Of a DNA stretch of 64,000 bases, positions 9,901 through 18,732 are shown piece by piece; positions within the stretch are counted from its first letter, which is position 1; each line of letters starts with the position of its first letter. This DNA comes from Aradus depressus (lineage: Eukaryota; Arthropoda; Insecta; Hemiptera; Aradidae). The notes beneath the pieces are model-generated. The model was given only the letters and a program-made list of their open reading frames with translations. It was not told the origin of the DNA and did no database searches. A program made the position numbers and the translations under genes. The DNA lies in assembly GCA_963662175.1 (NCBI GenBank), contig OY759223.1:10208249-10272248 (forward strand), given 5' to 3'.

Positions 9901-11599
9901 AATTAATTTTAAAAAATGTATAAATCTATATAGATATCGATTGAATAGAGTAATTAGTTATAATTCATTTTAAGAGGGCGCCGGTAGCTCAGTGGTAAGC
10001 GTGCTTGACTTCTGAGCTCAAGGTCGTGGGTTCGTAGCCCGACCGAGGCCCTTAGTTTATTTTATCTGGGAGGTAAAATAAACTTAAGCACGCCGTCCTT
10101 CGGATGGGACGTTAAGCGATGGTCCCGAGCCTGTACTATGTCAGGTACTCGTTAAAGACCCCTACCCTAGATGAATAAAAATTTAGGGTAGGCAAAATTT
10201 AGGACTCCCACAGTAGAGTCGGGCTCATGTCCACCAGAGTGACAAAAGAGCGCTCTGGTAGTAGGCGATATGACCTCATAGTTAAAGCCCGGGCATGAGT
10301 CATAAAACCTAACCTAACCTAACCTAATTCATTTTAAACAACACATGATATGTATACCTATATAATGATAATAAAAAACAATACAATTTGAAGGTATAAA
10401 CGAGATATTGTAGTGGGCATAAGAAACAAATAAATCGAATAAGAAAAAATTATATTATTAAAAACATACTGAAAATAATAAAAAGCCTTATAAAATAAAG
10501 ATACAATTTATTTTTACTAAGGATATAAAACTACTGGAGACTATTCGTATTTCTACAATATTTCACTTTTTTAAAACACTTTTTGAAAATCGCTGAGATC
10601 GAATCGTTCTTAGTGTAATAAATCCACACTTTCGCCGAAGGAGGAGACATTATAATTTGTAATTGACAAAATGGAATGTAAAAATAAAATATAACGCCGA
10701 AACAAATTTATATCTTCATCAACGATTAACCATTTAATGTAAATAAGGTGAGAAATAAGGACGCATGCGACAACAAATAAAAGAAAATTGTAAGAAAATA
10801 AACGGTGAACGATGTTGATGAATTGAAAAATTTATATAATTTTGTTTTATTGTTGAAATTTGAAACGAGTACTTTCGAATCGATACATGTAATACCTATT
10901 CGATACCTATTTGGTATTTAAAGAAAAGTATCGATGCCAAAAGTACTTGGTATCTGTCAAAAGTGTCGATACTTTACTTGTATCGATAGATCCCTAACGA
11001 CACCTATTGATTTTCAGCCAAATCGATCAAAGACAAAGGAGGATTAGGGAAGAAGCTTAACATAAAAACTAAAATAACTGTCATTGCAATGAATATACCC
11101 ATATAAAATTTTGTATTTAAATTCAAATTTACATAAAGAAAAATATATGAATTTTCAGCGAAATCAACAGAAGAGAAAGTGGGATCAGAGGGTCAGAAAT
11201 CCCAATAACTGCCGATGAAATGAATGTATCGACACAAAATTTAGTATGAGTCAAAAGCCATTATGTAAGTCGAATATTGAGTTTTAGCCCAAGGGATCGA
11301 TTGGCTTTGGAGAAGGCGGTATCGAATTTCTGGACGATTACATAACTCTTCCTATACTTCGTATAGGAAATAAATACAGATAGCATATAATGTATTAAAT
11401 CTACAAATAGATACTTATTTTCATTGGGATCGATGGTGCAGAAGGGGAAGTTCTCAGCGGCAGCCTGACTCTTTGTAAGTACATTGAAGAAAGTCGATTT
11501 GCCCACATTGGGCAGTCCAACGATACCCACCTTCAAATTGGTACCCACCCGACCAATCAGCGGCTTCTTCTCCGGCTCGTCAACCTTTTTCGGAGGCAT
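801..11599 (-). CDS. OLA1: Obg-like ATPase 1 (OLA1/YchF), 5' half of gene, four coding exons
   Basis: OLA1 is a cytosolic P-loop ATPase of the TRAFAC/Obg group that binds ribosomes and regulates translation and stress responses. Four minus-strand exons assemble into roughly the first 188 residues of a protein that is usually near 395. Visible motifs are the N-terminal MPPKK, the G1 P-loop GLPNVGKS (residues 28-35), [10 protein letters not shown] (G2 region), RVPVPD, and [10 protein letters not shown] (G3, the family-specific form). These are followed by [17 protein letters not shown] and the coiled-coil start [12 protein letters not shown]...KKLKPEY. Exon phases match at 2/3 and 3/4 and exon 4 ends in phase 0. 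The G4 motif, the rest of the helical domain and the TGS domain would lie beyond position 1. Introns are about 2.0, 4.4 and 3.8 kb and full of SINEs and MITEs. No frame damage is seen, so this is probably the working gene. The exon 1/2 junction is the only unresolved edge. Confidence 0.93.
1243..1318 (+). mobile_element. SINE1 3' fragment
   Basis: Only the last part is present: the ccagagcgctctggtagtag hairpin arm, the gttaaagcccgggcatgag motif and a remnant of the tail. Confidence 0.75.
1836..2400. repeat. Family B repeat (TIR TACTTCCCCAG) with nested foldback insertion
   Basis: The left edge reads tacttccccagctctatcaa and leads into family B body sequence (gtcgctctctcttcaaaacc). It is interrupted at 1954-2097 by a hairpin insertion and resumes at 2098 with tacatagtggcctctgaatc. 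Family B is a dispersed AT-rich non-coding repeat with many copies in this window and no coding capacity. Confidence 0.6.
1954..2097. mobile_element. 144-bp foldback insertion with 12-bp target duplication
   Basis: The segment is flanked by the direct repeat aatacttgattt (1942-1953 and 2098-2109), and removing it restores a continuous family B repeat. It begins taagttgaggaacgcggac. It then forms an almost perfect palindrome around tatatatata, with arms of about 45 bp (aataaaacaaacttattttt to ccactaaagatata). It is a loop-deleted relative of the insertion at 23192-23490, which keeps the ribozyme-like motif in its loop. Confidence 0.75.
2575..2725 (-). mobile_element. SINE2 3' portion
   Basis: Read on the minus strand this gives gggagttttatctacgaaat, ccggggccatgg, cgtaaataatt and gctaatatgcatcgtacatg ending in a poly(A)-like tract. 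It matches the body and tail of the fuller SINE2 copy at 32636-32860. A local inverted repeat (actcactcccgga / tcccgg..gagtgagt) is present at 2690-2725. Confidence 0.65.
2925..3130 (+). repeat. Family B repeat fragment
   Basis: It shows the family B landmarks ggaatcagggatcggaaaac, aacttcccctatgcttcgta and cagctggggaagtagaa. A (gt)n microsatellite and the cgataactcccgatagaatg motif follow. There is no coding content. Confidence 0.6.
3351..3490 (+). mobile_element. SINE1-related copy with distinct head
   Basis: The tRNA-like head has an A box (ggtagctcagaggcagtg) and a B box (gggttcgaaacccg). It then reads ccggatggaatg and ggtcccaagcctgagc, resembling the SINE1 body, but diverges after about 100 bases. 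The acceptor-stem pairing does not give a normal 7-bp tRNA stem, so it is not called as a tRNA gene. Confidence 0.6.
3884..4200 (-). repeat. Family B repeat copy
   Basis: It starts at tactttcccagctttacgaa (the terminal motif, minus orientation). It runs through tttcatgttttccgacctcc, gaacacgataactctcgata and gaatgtatcgacaagaaatt to the aggggggctcaactcaa type segment. It is non-coding. Confidence 0.65.
4390..4430 (-). ncRNA. Hammerhead-ribozyme-like motif, solo copy
   Basis: On the minus strand CTGAAGA is followed by one extra A. Helix II is GGAAA/TTTCC (5 bp) around a 7-base loop. Then come GAAA, a self-complementary ACGT and U as the cleavage-position base. Helix I pairing next to the core is weak, so this copy may be decayed. 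Confidence 0.4.
4420..4690 (+). repeat. Family B repeat copy
   Basis: Family B body motifs are present (gccgatttggctgaaaatca, ttatcgatacattaattctg, ggacggaaaacattaaattt). It ends near the terminal motif aacttggtatagctggagga. No coding content was seen. Confidence 0.55.
4782..4909 (-). CDS. OLA1: OLA1 third coding exon (G3 motif)
   Basis: This 128-bp exon is bounded by acceptor tgttacag and donor C|gtaagt. It encodes [18 protein letters not shown] followed by [24 protein letters not shown], including the DxAG (G3) motif typical of the YchF/Obg family. It enters in phase 2 and leaves in phase 1, and the split CGA codon is completed by exon 4. Confidence 0.94.
5091..5340 (+). mobile_element. 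SINE1, 5'-truncated, with CCTAA tail
   Basis: It starts within the body at atctgggaggtaaaataaac, lacks the tRNA head, and is otherwise complete to aaaacctaacctaacc. The hairpin segment ccagagtgaagaaagagcgc is present. Confidence 0.85.
5549..6179 (+). repeat. Family B repeat, near full-length (~630 bp)
   Basis: This is the clearest copy with both ends. The left end is tacttccccagaaagaatta. The right end is ctttgtgtagctgaggaagt, the inverse of the left terminus. Inside, segments of similar sequence (gtgtcgtcc..., cgatacattcattctatcg) occur twice, suggesting internal duplication. There is no ORF. It behaves like a non-autonomous TIR element, but no target duplication could be fixed. Confidence 0.6.
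6205..6240 (+). ncRNA. Degenerate hammerhead-like motif
   Basis: GGCC, CTGAAGA, a weak helix II, then GACA in place of GAAA, then CCTT and GGCC. The flanking GGCC/GGCC could form a 4-bp helix I. The altered GAAA suggests loss of function. Confidence 0.3.
6720..7030 (+). repeat. Family B repeat copy
   Basis: The left end reads tagttccgcagtaagaatta (a mutated terminus) and the flank gtgaatcacc is shared with other copies. It contains cgattcattcatactgtcg and aacatcccttataag near the right end. It is non-coding. Confidence 0.55.
7030..8340. other. Intronic sequence without recognised features
   Basis: This is AT-rich OLA1 intron sequence with a 23-base poly(T) near 7620 and short homopolymers. 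One weak minus-strand ORF of 89 codons (7739-8008) shows no recognisable motif and was not called. I see no repeat family here that also occurs elsewhere in the window. Confidence 0.5.
8340..8660 (-). repeat. Family B repeat, degraded
   Basis: It contains cctcagctgtataggggaat, a gatactcccaataaaatgaa-type segment and gggggctcaacacaa, all family B landmarks. The copy is broken by small insertions. Confidence 0.45.
8728..8790 (+). repeat. Single end of the AACCTCGAAAGCCGGCT MITE family
   Basis: The sequence caacctcgaaagccggctaa followed by ataataaaatctg matches the right terminus of the element at 53265-53724, read in the opposite direction. Only one end is found here. Confidence 0.5.
8791..8957 (-). 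mobile_element. SINE1 fragment
   Basis: This is the minus-strand SINE1 body from ctatgggagtcttaaat through gggatcatcgcttaacgtcc to the edge of the tRNA head (gtggctcgg). Both ends are missing. Confidence 0.75.
9320..9384 (-). CDS. OLA1: OLA1 second coding exon
   Basis: This 65-bp exon was too short for an ORF scan but is clear by content. The acceptor attatag precedes it and the donor AG|gtaaat follows. It encodes [21 protein letters not shown] plus the first two bases of a serine codon. This matches the RVPVPD-RFD-L segment that follows DPNE in OLA1 proteins. It ends in phase 2 and joins exon 3 to give PLSKVPAF. Confidence 0.9.
9600..9667 (-). mobile_element. SINE1 short fragment
   Basis: Only gctgacatcgtacaggctca through ttaacgtctcgtgctcaagg is present, in minus orientation. 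Confidence 0.65.
9974..10324 (+). mobile_element. SINE1, full-length with 13-bp target duplication
   Basis: This is the best SINE1 copy. The tRNA-like head has A box ggtagctcagtgg and B box gggttcgtagccc. Then come the central body, the ccagagtgacaaaagagcgc hairpin, gttaaagcccgggcatgagt, and a tail of four CCTAA units. It is flanked by taattcattttaa at 9961-9973 and 10325-10337. It has no protein coding and would be mobilised by a LINE in trans. Confidence 0.93.
10338..11000. other. AT-rich intron; probable hAT end near 10870-10998
   Basis: The stretch is mostly featureless. Its right part carries several tatcgata motifs and stops at gatagatccctaacgacacc. A terminal TAGGGATC followed by tatcgata repeats is the usual look of a hAT-type end. 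The matching left end was not found. Confidence 0.35.
11000..11375 (-). repeat. Family B repeat copy abutting OLA1 exon 1
   Basis: Family B minus-orientation landmarks (gattttcagccaaatcgatc, ggattagggaagaagcttaa, aataactgccgatgaaatga) run to ttacataactcttcctatac, about 30 bp from the exon 1 donor region. Its insertion next to the splice site may relate to the odd donor. Confidence 0.55.
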
Positions 11600-11617
11600 A
11601 CTGACGCGAATAGCAGT
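11405..11617 (-). CDS. OLA1: OLA1 first coding exon (start codon, P-loop)
   Basis: The start ATG is at 11599-11597. Just upstream, reading the minus strand, a long pyrimidine tract ends in cttttccag at 11618, so 18 bases of 5' UTR (11600-11617) are probably spliced to an unseen upstream non-coding exon. The exon encodes MPPKK, the P-loop GLPNVGKS and CTIDPNE. Family members continue directly with S/N-RVPVP. The only GT that keeps the frame of the next exon is at 11404, which would add residues NKYLF. A nearer GT after AATAA gives the wrong phase. The 3' edge is therefore uncertain. Confidence 0.88.
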
Positions 11618-11640
11618 CTGGAAAAGACAGAAAAAAAAAT
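11618..11640 (-). promoter_or_regulatory. Splice acceptor upstream of OLA1 start codon
   Basis: The minus strand reads tttttttctgtcttttccag directly before ACTGCTATTCGCGTCAGTATG. It is a strong polypyrimidine tract and AG, implying a 5' UTR intron. The upstream non-coding exon and promoter were not located. Confidence 0.6.
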
Positions 11641-11954
11641 ATAAATAAAATATGAGTAATGAGAACCATACATGACTTCATTGTTCCAAGATCATTTTCC
11701 AAATTATATGTATGATTTTTCATGTAGGTGAATACATAAAAAATCAGCACATGATTGGTATCAAAATCAATAAATGGAGGCATCGTCTCGAACATATAAA
11801 TGGAGGCATCGTCATGAACATAAAAAAATACAAATCAGTGTATTTTTACAGAAGTCATAGCGAACGAAAGCAAATTATATACACACGCTGCGCAAAACTT
11901 TATGTTCGGAGGGTAGTACATATAGTGTACATACAAACTGGGTCGTGAAGCCAC

Positions 11955-12560
11955 TTATAAAATTTCATGTCGATACATTAAATGGACAGTTATTAAGATT
12001 TTTGAGTACAAGCCCCCCCTGTGGGGTTTTAGATTTACGTATAAAATTCGTGCCGATATAGTCAAGTTTTCAACGGAATTTCATTTTTCCGACCTCCTGA
12101 TACCAAAAATTAAAAAAAAAAAAATCTGTCTCTCTCTAAATACGATAACTTTCGATAGAATGATTGCATCAACACAAAATTTTATATTTGTATCTAGAAC
12201 CCTCTAAGAATTGAGTATCAGCCAAATCGACCAAAGAAAAGGGAGGATTAAGGGGGAGGCCTTAACACAAAAACTCTAATAACTGCCATTGTAATGAATG
12301 TATCGACATGATATTTAATATTTAAATTCCAAAACCCACATGGCACCTATCAATTTTCAAATCAACTGAAGGTGAAGGGGTTTCAGAGGAAGCTCAGTAC
12401 AAAAATCCCAATAACTGCCGATATAATGAATATATCAATATTAAATTTTATATTTAAATTCAAAAACCCATATAAGGGTGGCAACTATCAATTTTCAGTC
12501 GAATCAACCGTAGGGGAAGGGGTTTCAGAGGAAGCTATGGTCTTATTTTTAGTGTTCATT
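11955..12560 (-). repeat. Family B repeats, two tandem partial copies
   Basis: The motif cccaataactgccgatataa with gaatatatcaatattaaatt and cccatataagggtggcaact recurs within the stretch and again at 15255-15440. This points to a duplicated segment. No coding content was seen. Confidence 0.55.
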
Positions 12561-12568
12561 TTTTTCAT

Positions 12569-12775
12569 GTATACAGTAAAATCCTTTTATAACGATTCCT
12601 GATATAACGATTTTCCGGATATAACGATGTAAAACCCATATCTAGTTTGGTTTGCTATTCAAAAATGAAGAAATAAATCCGGATATAACGATGTTAGGTA
12701 TAACGATATTCCGTATAAAACTATCTAAAACATAAGAAAAAGCTGGGTTTTTTTAATTCCGGTTATAATGATATA
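12569..12775 (+). mobile_element. pogo-like element, left-end fragment
   Basis: It starts TA-cagtaaaatccttttataacg and contains repeated ggatataacgatgt motifs, typical of pogo/Tigger termini. The right terminus is absent. Confidence 0.45.
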
Positions 12776-13164
12776 ATATTTGTGTACATACGCACATACA
12801 ATCAGTAACAAAAATTTTCGGACAATTTATAGTTTTGTTTTTCTTTTGCAGTTACACATAGTTATATGGCAAAATATTTAATTCAAGCAAAGTTTTAAAT
12901 TTCGAGATCATCAATCATTTCAAAACGCCGTAAAACAATTAATTAAACATTTACAGCTAATAGGAAATTTTGCATTAATAATTGAAGACAAGAAATTCAC
13001 GTAACAAAATTTTCTGGACACCTGTTGTTTGTTTTGTAAACAAATGCGACTCTGATCATGATCTTTAATCCCTTCTCAACCAACCGCTAATACCGAACAA
13101 ATGAAATGTGTTTATATCCTTCTATTACTGCATTCAGTAGTTATTTGTATTTCCTGCTGTCAAG

Positions 13165-14710
13165 ATGGGTCGAACATCTTTTGAAGTTCAACAGATAATA
13201 ATTTTTAATTATGAAAAAGGATTAAGTGTCCGCAAAATCGGTGGTTTGGTAGGCCGAAGTAAAAGCACCGTAGCCGATGTAATTCGAAGGTATAAGCACG
13301 AGGATCGGATAGATTTGAAATCTTCCTCTGGCCGTCCAAGAGTATTAAACGACCGAGAAAGGTGTAGCGTTGTCCGGAAAATTAAAAACAAGCCCTCGAG
13401 GAGTGCACCTCAGATCGTCGCCGAGGTATACAGAGAAACGGGAAAGAAAGTTCACCCACAAAATGTTCGAAGAATTCTAAAAGAAGCAGGATATAATGGG
13501 AGAGTACCAAAAACCGTTTGTGAGTGAAAAAAATATAAAAAAAAGATTGAGCTTCGCAAAAGAGTTCCAGAATCATTCAGAAATTTTTTGGAGTAATGTC
13601 ATTCATCTGCGAGGTAAAATAAACTTAAGCACTCCGTCCTTCGGATGGGATGTTAAGCGATGGTCATGAGCCTGTACGATGTCAGGTCAAAGCGTTTGAG
13701 CTCTCACATAAACACACGCATGCAATTGATCTCTGATGTTCACACGATTACAAAATTTTTAGTACATATTATTATGTATACATATATTATATGTATAGGG
13801 AAGTAAACAAAAGTAAAGTAATAGTATATGTATACATATATTACATGGAAGTAAACGGACATGCTCTGGAAACATTTATTTGTCGAAATATCGGAGAAAA
13901 AACGTTTAAATTAGAAAAATTGGGTACTTAGTTTCTTTAGAGGGAAGGTGGAGGGGATAGAGTAGGAGGAAGGGACGGTTTCTGCCGAGGGTCAGCGCTG
14001 CTGTCGCTCTCTTCCAACGTCATATCACAAAAATCTAGTTTTCTGACATTACATGACCTGAGATTTCTTTCTATGTTGTGAAGAGTTACAAGATACAAGA
14101 ATATTTTATTATTGCGGTTTGTTCTATTGCAAGCAAATACTTTTGAATGTAAGTTTAATATATTTAGTCCCGACAGTCGCGACAAAATTTGGAGAAGGCG
14201 TAATGAGGAGCTGAATCCAAAAAATTTAAAACCAATAGTAAAACATGGGGGTGGCTCAGTGATGGTGTGGGGGTGTATGGCGTCTAGTGGAATTGGTGAA
14301 CTGGTTTTCATTGAAACCACCATGACTGGAAAAGTTTATGCCGAATTACTAAGGAGCAATTTGAAAAAGAGTGCTGAAAAACATGGGATTTTACGGACTT
14401 TTCATTTTTACCAAGACAACGATCCGGAACACACCTGTGAATTGGTACGTACTTGGCTTTTGTATAACTGCCCTAAAGTTATGAAACCCCCCCCCAATCG
14501 CCCGATCTCAACCCAATTGAACACGTATGGGGTGAGCTCGACAGGAAAATTCGATTAACGCCCATTGCTTCAAAAAACGAATTCAAACAAAAGTTATTAG
14601 AAGAGTGGGGTAAAATATCTCCAAATTTCACCAAAAAATTAGTTTCATCATCAATGCCGAATCGAATGAAAGATGTTATTACACAAAAAGGGTACCCAAC
14701 CAAATATTAA
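13165..14710 (+). pseudogene. Tc1 transposase pseudogene
   Basis: Codons from 13165 encode MGRTSFEVQQIIIFNYEKG and the paired HTH domains with the GRPR hinge (GRPRVLN) and VHPQNVRRILKEAGYNGRVPK. A base loss in the A run near 13508 shifts the frame; the alternative frame reads KRLSFAKEFQ. At about 13607 foreign DNA removes the first catalytic Asp region. Reading resumes near 14140 (ECKFNIFSP) with the family motifs GGGSVMVWGCM and YQDNDPEHT (second Asp). A nine-C run at 14486-14494 causes another shift, after which SPDLNPIEHVWGELD carries the catalytic Glu. Stop TAA is at 14708. One missing C would restore the 34-residue D-E spacing usual for Tc1. Confidence 0.9.
13607..14138. mobile_element. 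Insertion inside Tc1 transposase, including SINE1 fragment
   Basis: Positions 13607-13688 are a SINE1 body fragment in plus orientation (gaggtaaaataaacttaagc to gatgtcaggt). The rest is unassigned AT-rich sequence with two similar blocks around tatgtatacatatatta. Clear target duplications were not found. Confidence 0.6.
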
Positions 14711-15227
14711 TTAACATTATGGTTTTTGAATTTGTGAAATCGTAAAAAAAACATTGAATTTATTTATAGTTGTTTACATTTTTGTCCGAAAATTTTTGTT
14801 ACCTACATTACTTGTTATAAAATTTATTAAATTAAAATATTTATTTGTTCTAATCAAAGCTGTTTTTCCTTTATCCTAACCCACTTTTGAATTCTTATTC
14901 TTGATTGAAAAATGGCTTTAATTATTTTTTATTACTTGTGCATTTAATTATTATAATTTTTTATTGAAAAATCAAACCGTCCGAACATTTTTGTTACTGA
15001 CTGTACATACATAATTGGGTAAAACAGAATGAGTTTTGAAAGGATGAAAAAAAAACGAACCTTATAGAAAAGGGTTTGTTTACACTTACAAGGTTCTTGT
15101 TTACTCTTTCCGAGAACAATGAGTCATTCCATTTCCCCCTTGTCGAATTTTCTTCGAACTCCCCTCCCCTCTTCCCTTCTAGTGCCTATATTCCTAGTTT
15201 CAGATTAGTCTTTTCTTTGCCTCAGGG

Positions 15228-15710
15228 ATCATGACTTCGAAACTTCATAGCCATGTACAAAAATCCCAATAACTGCCGATATAATGAATATATCAATATT
15301 AAATTTTATATTTAAATTCAAAAACCCATATAAGGGTGGCAACTATCAATTTTCAGCCGAATCAACTTAGGGGAAGGGGTTTCAGAGGAAGCTCAGTACA
15401 AAAATCCCAATAACTGCCGATATAGTGAATATATCAACATGAAATTTTCTATGTAAATTGAAAGCCCTCTATGGAAGACACATATTAATTTTCGGCGGAT
15501 TCAGCCAAAGGGGAAGGGATAAGAGGGGGGCTCCAGTCAAAAATCCCAATAACTTGCAATGTAATAAATGTATGAACAGTTTAGTATGATGATTCAGAAG
15601 CCAATATTCAATTCAAATACTGAATTTTAGTCAAATGGTCCATTGGTTTTGGAAGGAGAGCGAAGACGTCATTGATTAATTTGCACTGGGGAATACATAG
15701 CCGGTGATTC
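15228..15710 (-). repeat. Family B repeat, long copy
   Basis: It repeats segments seen at 12400-12550 (aaaaatcccaataactgccg, cccatataagggtggcaact). It ends at ttgcactggggaatacatag followed by the ccggtgattcac flank shared by other family B copies. Confidence 0.6.
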
Positions 15711-15719
15711 ACATTTATT

Positions 15720-16900
15720 ATTGTTTTATGTTTTAGGTCCTCAGGATCAAAAAAAGACTTGAAAGTTTGCGCTTCTCGTTTTGAGTTAGTATCAGTTCAT
15801 CATTAAATATCATATCTCCAGTATGCGAACCGTACCTAATTTGTAACCTTTTTCTTTTTAATTTTTGTTGCGATTTGAACTATTATTGAATTCTTTCCTT
15901 CGGAGGGTTGAGCTATCCGTTGGCTAACCCACTCTGTGGGGGAAGATAATAGCAGAGCAATCGTCATGAGCCTTCCTCTGTAATGACTATCATTTGTAGG
16001 GGGGAGAGCTTCGAGGAGTGGCCATCGGTCCGCACTCCAAAGTGGGAGGAGAATTCGAAAAAACAAAACTCCAACTCAAGAAGAGAGAGAGAAAAAAACG
16101 AAAACAAGCGGTAAATAAGGCTAGATCTAAGGGAGATTGGATCTGGGGAGGTAATGAGTCGAATCATTTTAAAATTCCATCCAACAACTGAGATCGAGTC
16201 TCAATAAGGAACGATTTACATATAAATACTTCACCTACGGCTATACTGAAGACATTTAGCCATTACATCCCATAATAAGTCTGTATATTGAAGTTTTCTT
16301 CTACGTATGATTAGGGATTTAGTACCCGCGGCAAAATATACTTTGGTATCGGCTTCAACATAATTTTAGTATTAACCACTCCACTGGTGGATGTGCAAGC
16401 GCAAGAAACTTTTAGGTTAAGTTGCTTCGATAGCTTAAATTCACAATAAATAAAATTTGTAGTAAAAGAAAATAATATAGCAGTGTGAATGAAAAAAATA
16501 TAATATATAATATTTCAATATATTATATAATATTATTATTAATAGCTATATAATAATAATAATAACTGCTGAAAATAGCGATCAATAAATAATATATTTG
16601 TTTTCATATTGTCACAGCAAAATGATAATGTTTTTACCCATTTCAGGAGATACCGAACAGCTTATTTCATTTTTAAATGACAAACGTAATCTACAAATAA
16701 ATACGAATCGCAGCATTTCAACAAAAATTCGAAAACTACCATCGACGCTATATTACAGTTGTATATATCTTATTTTAGCTATCACAAACCTATAATTTCA
16801 TGTATAAAAGAAATTGAAGAATAATCAATTTGAAAGTTTAATTCCTCATACTACTTTTCTTATTGTAACATTATAAAACGAATTTTAATAAAAATCAGTG
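15720..16900. other. Unassigned sequence
   Basis: No gene is recognised. The segment contains an AT-rich near-palindrome at about 16498-16565 (tataatatattatata type) and low-complexity stretches. Short ORFs on both strands lack family motifs. Confidence 0.5.
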
Positions 16901-17000
16901 CACGACAGCAAATTTTTGAACTAAAGCAAATGTTTACACATCAATTCTCGTGAGTACCGCGTCACTCACACATTTGCTTTTTTTTTCCTAATCCGGATAA

Positions 17001-17426
17001 GTGAAACGTGAATCTGATTGTACGTTCATGAGTGCAGACCACAGCATCCTCACCGTTAAACCGGGCGTGAAAATTCAATCTAGATATGAAAAATACGCAA
17101 AAATTTGGGAAAAAGTAGATAAGTCGATTTGTGTCCAAAATGAGATAAATACTCTGGGCAACCCATATTCCTACACATCGTGTAAAAGTATGCAAGTCGT
17201 AATGTCAATGGTATCCTTGAAAACGCATTGGGCATTTTCAGACAACTCGGAAATTTACTTATGGATTTATACAATTGCATTTATCTATTTTTATCAAAAT
17301 CGCGTTCGTGCCCTAAAATTGGTTAAACGTATTTATCTTGCTTATACAAGAAGAGATAATTACCGTTATGCAGTTCTGAAACGCTTCTTTCATTGGCAAA
17401 AACTAGAGAAGTATGTGAATAACTAG
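17001..17426 (+). CDS. Unrecognised 141-codon ORF
   Basis: This open frame is long for such AT-rich DNA. It starts MKRESDCTFMSADHSILTVK and ends KRFFHWQKLEKYVNN before TAG at 17424. It is rich in K, Y, R and S with one hydrophobic patch (IYLWIYTIAFIYFYQ, about residues 85-99) that could span a membrane. I do not recognise a family and see no clear splice sites or Kozak context. It could be an exon, a transposon remnant or chance. Confidence 0.25.
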   Translation: MKRESDCTFMSADHSILTVKPGVKIQSRYEKYAKIWEKVDKSICVQNEINTLGNPYSYTSCKSMQVVMSMVSLKTHWAFSDNSEIYLWIYTIAFIYFYQNRVRALKLVKRIYLAYTRRDNYRYAVLKRFFHWQKLEKYVNN

Positions 17427-17697
17427 GTAAGTGATGGTGTAAAATAGACAATTCTTTTGATTTCGGGTGATTAACTAGATAAGTGGGGGTACAATTTTAG
17501 ATAAGTCCTAAAAATGTATGATAAAATTAAATATATATGCATTCCATAATAAAATATGGAGAAATTGTTGAATAATGGCGGTTGGAAAAATAATTTGTCA
17601 AAAAAATTCGATTTACATTGAAAACAGAAAACTTCAAAGCGCTGCCCTGAAAACTTGTGATTTTGGACTTGCCTAGTTTTTCCCAAATGGTACAGAT

Positions 17698-17982
17698 ATT
17701 GCCTACAACCAGAGCGCTCTTTCGTTCTTTTGCTGTACATGAGGCCGACTCTTGGAAGTGCTAAATTTTGCCTACCCAGGTTTATCCTCCTAGTGCAGGG
17801 GTCTCTAAAGAGTACATGGCATCGTACAGGCTCGGGACCATCGCTTAAGGTCTCATTCGAAGGACGGCATTCTCAATGTTTTCTCACCTCCTAGATAATA
17901 AAGACTAAGGGGCTCGGCCGGGTTTCGAATCTGCAATCATGAGCTTAGTAGACAAGGACACTACCTCTGAGGTACCGGCGCC
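17698..17982 (-). mobile_element. SINE1, full-length body and head, diverged
   Basis: The minus orientation runs from the hairpin (ccagagcgctctttcgttc) through the body to the tRNA-like head ending ctctgaggtaccggcgcc. The CCTAA tail is missing. Confidence 0.8.
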
Positions 17983-17984
17983 TG

Positions 17985-18700
17985 ATGAAAACTATTTTCA
18001 AAACTTATTTTTTTAGATGGAAAACATTTCCCAATATTCTCTTTATTTATCGTAGCATTGGGCCTCCCAACTGAAGAAACAGAAACACGTCTCATTTATC
18101 CGGAATAGGAAAGAGTTGACCTTCTACAGGGTTCAGTCGTGGTGTGGTTGATCCTAGAACTATGTTAAGTAGTTCAAACGATTTGAGAGTACAGTTTTGC
18201 AATAGACATGTGCTCAGTGTTGGTCTACGGCTAACCTAGTATTTATGTGGGCCGTAGGGTTATTAGTTGTGGCGAAGGAAAAACTTTCAAAACCGCAACA
18301 GACAGACACAAAGCTGAGCACGTAGCGATATAGTGCAATACATCAAGCAGTGGACTTTGTAACAAAGCTCGTATGTCTACTGACAATTAAAGTCTAGTCG
18401 CCGAGAGAATGACTATATAGGTGAGTGGGGTCTATTACTCAGACACTGCTTCGCATACCTTTAAAAGATGGGTAGAGACAGGCTTATCTTCAACGGAGGG
18501 TCGGTTCTTAAACTAGGAAGTACCCCGCCGCAGGAAACGTATAGAGAGGCTTTAAGGACGTGAATTATCTCTTAATTTAAATTTTTTTTATTCGTATTTC
18601 GAAAAAGTCTAGAATGTGTAATGAAAACTTCACACAAGTATTCTAAATACACAGTTGGATGTCAAAGGTTATTTAGACAAAATACGTATGGAAGAGGCTA
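17985..18700. other. Unassigned sequence
   Basis: Base composition is more balanced than the surroundings. No long ORF, repeat family or RNA signature was recognised. Confidence 0.45.
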
Positions 18701-18732
18701 CATGTCGCAATACGTGCAGAGAGCTGCTAACA

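Larger units (their letters stand above)
12799..15003 (+). mobile_element. Tc1-type DNA transposon, disrupted
   Basis: The terminal inverted repeats caatcagtaacaaaaat (left) and, inverted, cagtcagtaacaaaaat (right) are bounded by TA dinucleotides (12797-12798 and 15004-15005). This is the Tc1/mariner target duplication. The transposase gene inside is broken by frameshifts and a ~530-bp insertion. The element is now inert but its ends are well preserved. Confidence 0.9.

Noticed and set aside
9974..10060. tRNA genes at SINE heads (also 3351, 34650, 39498, 49092, 22000, 32640)
   Set aside because: A and B boxes are present, but acceptor stems do not pair and each is fused to a shared SINE body.
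14112..14323. Opposite-strand ORF of 128 codons (13937-14323)
   Set aside because: It is a shadow of the Tc1 transposase on the plus strand.
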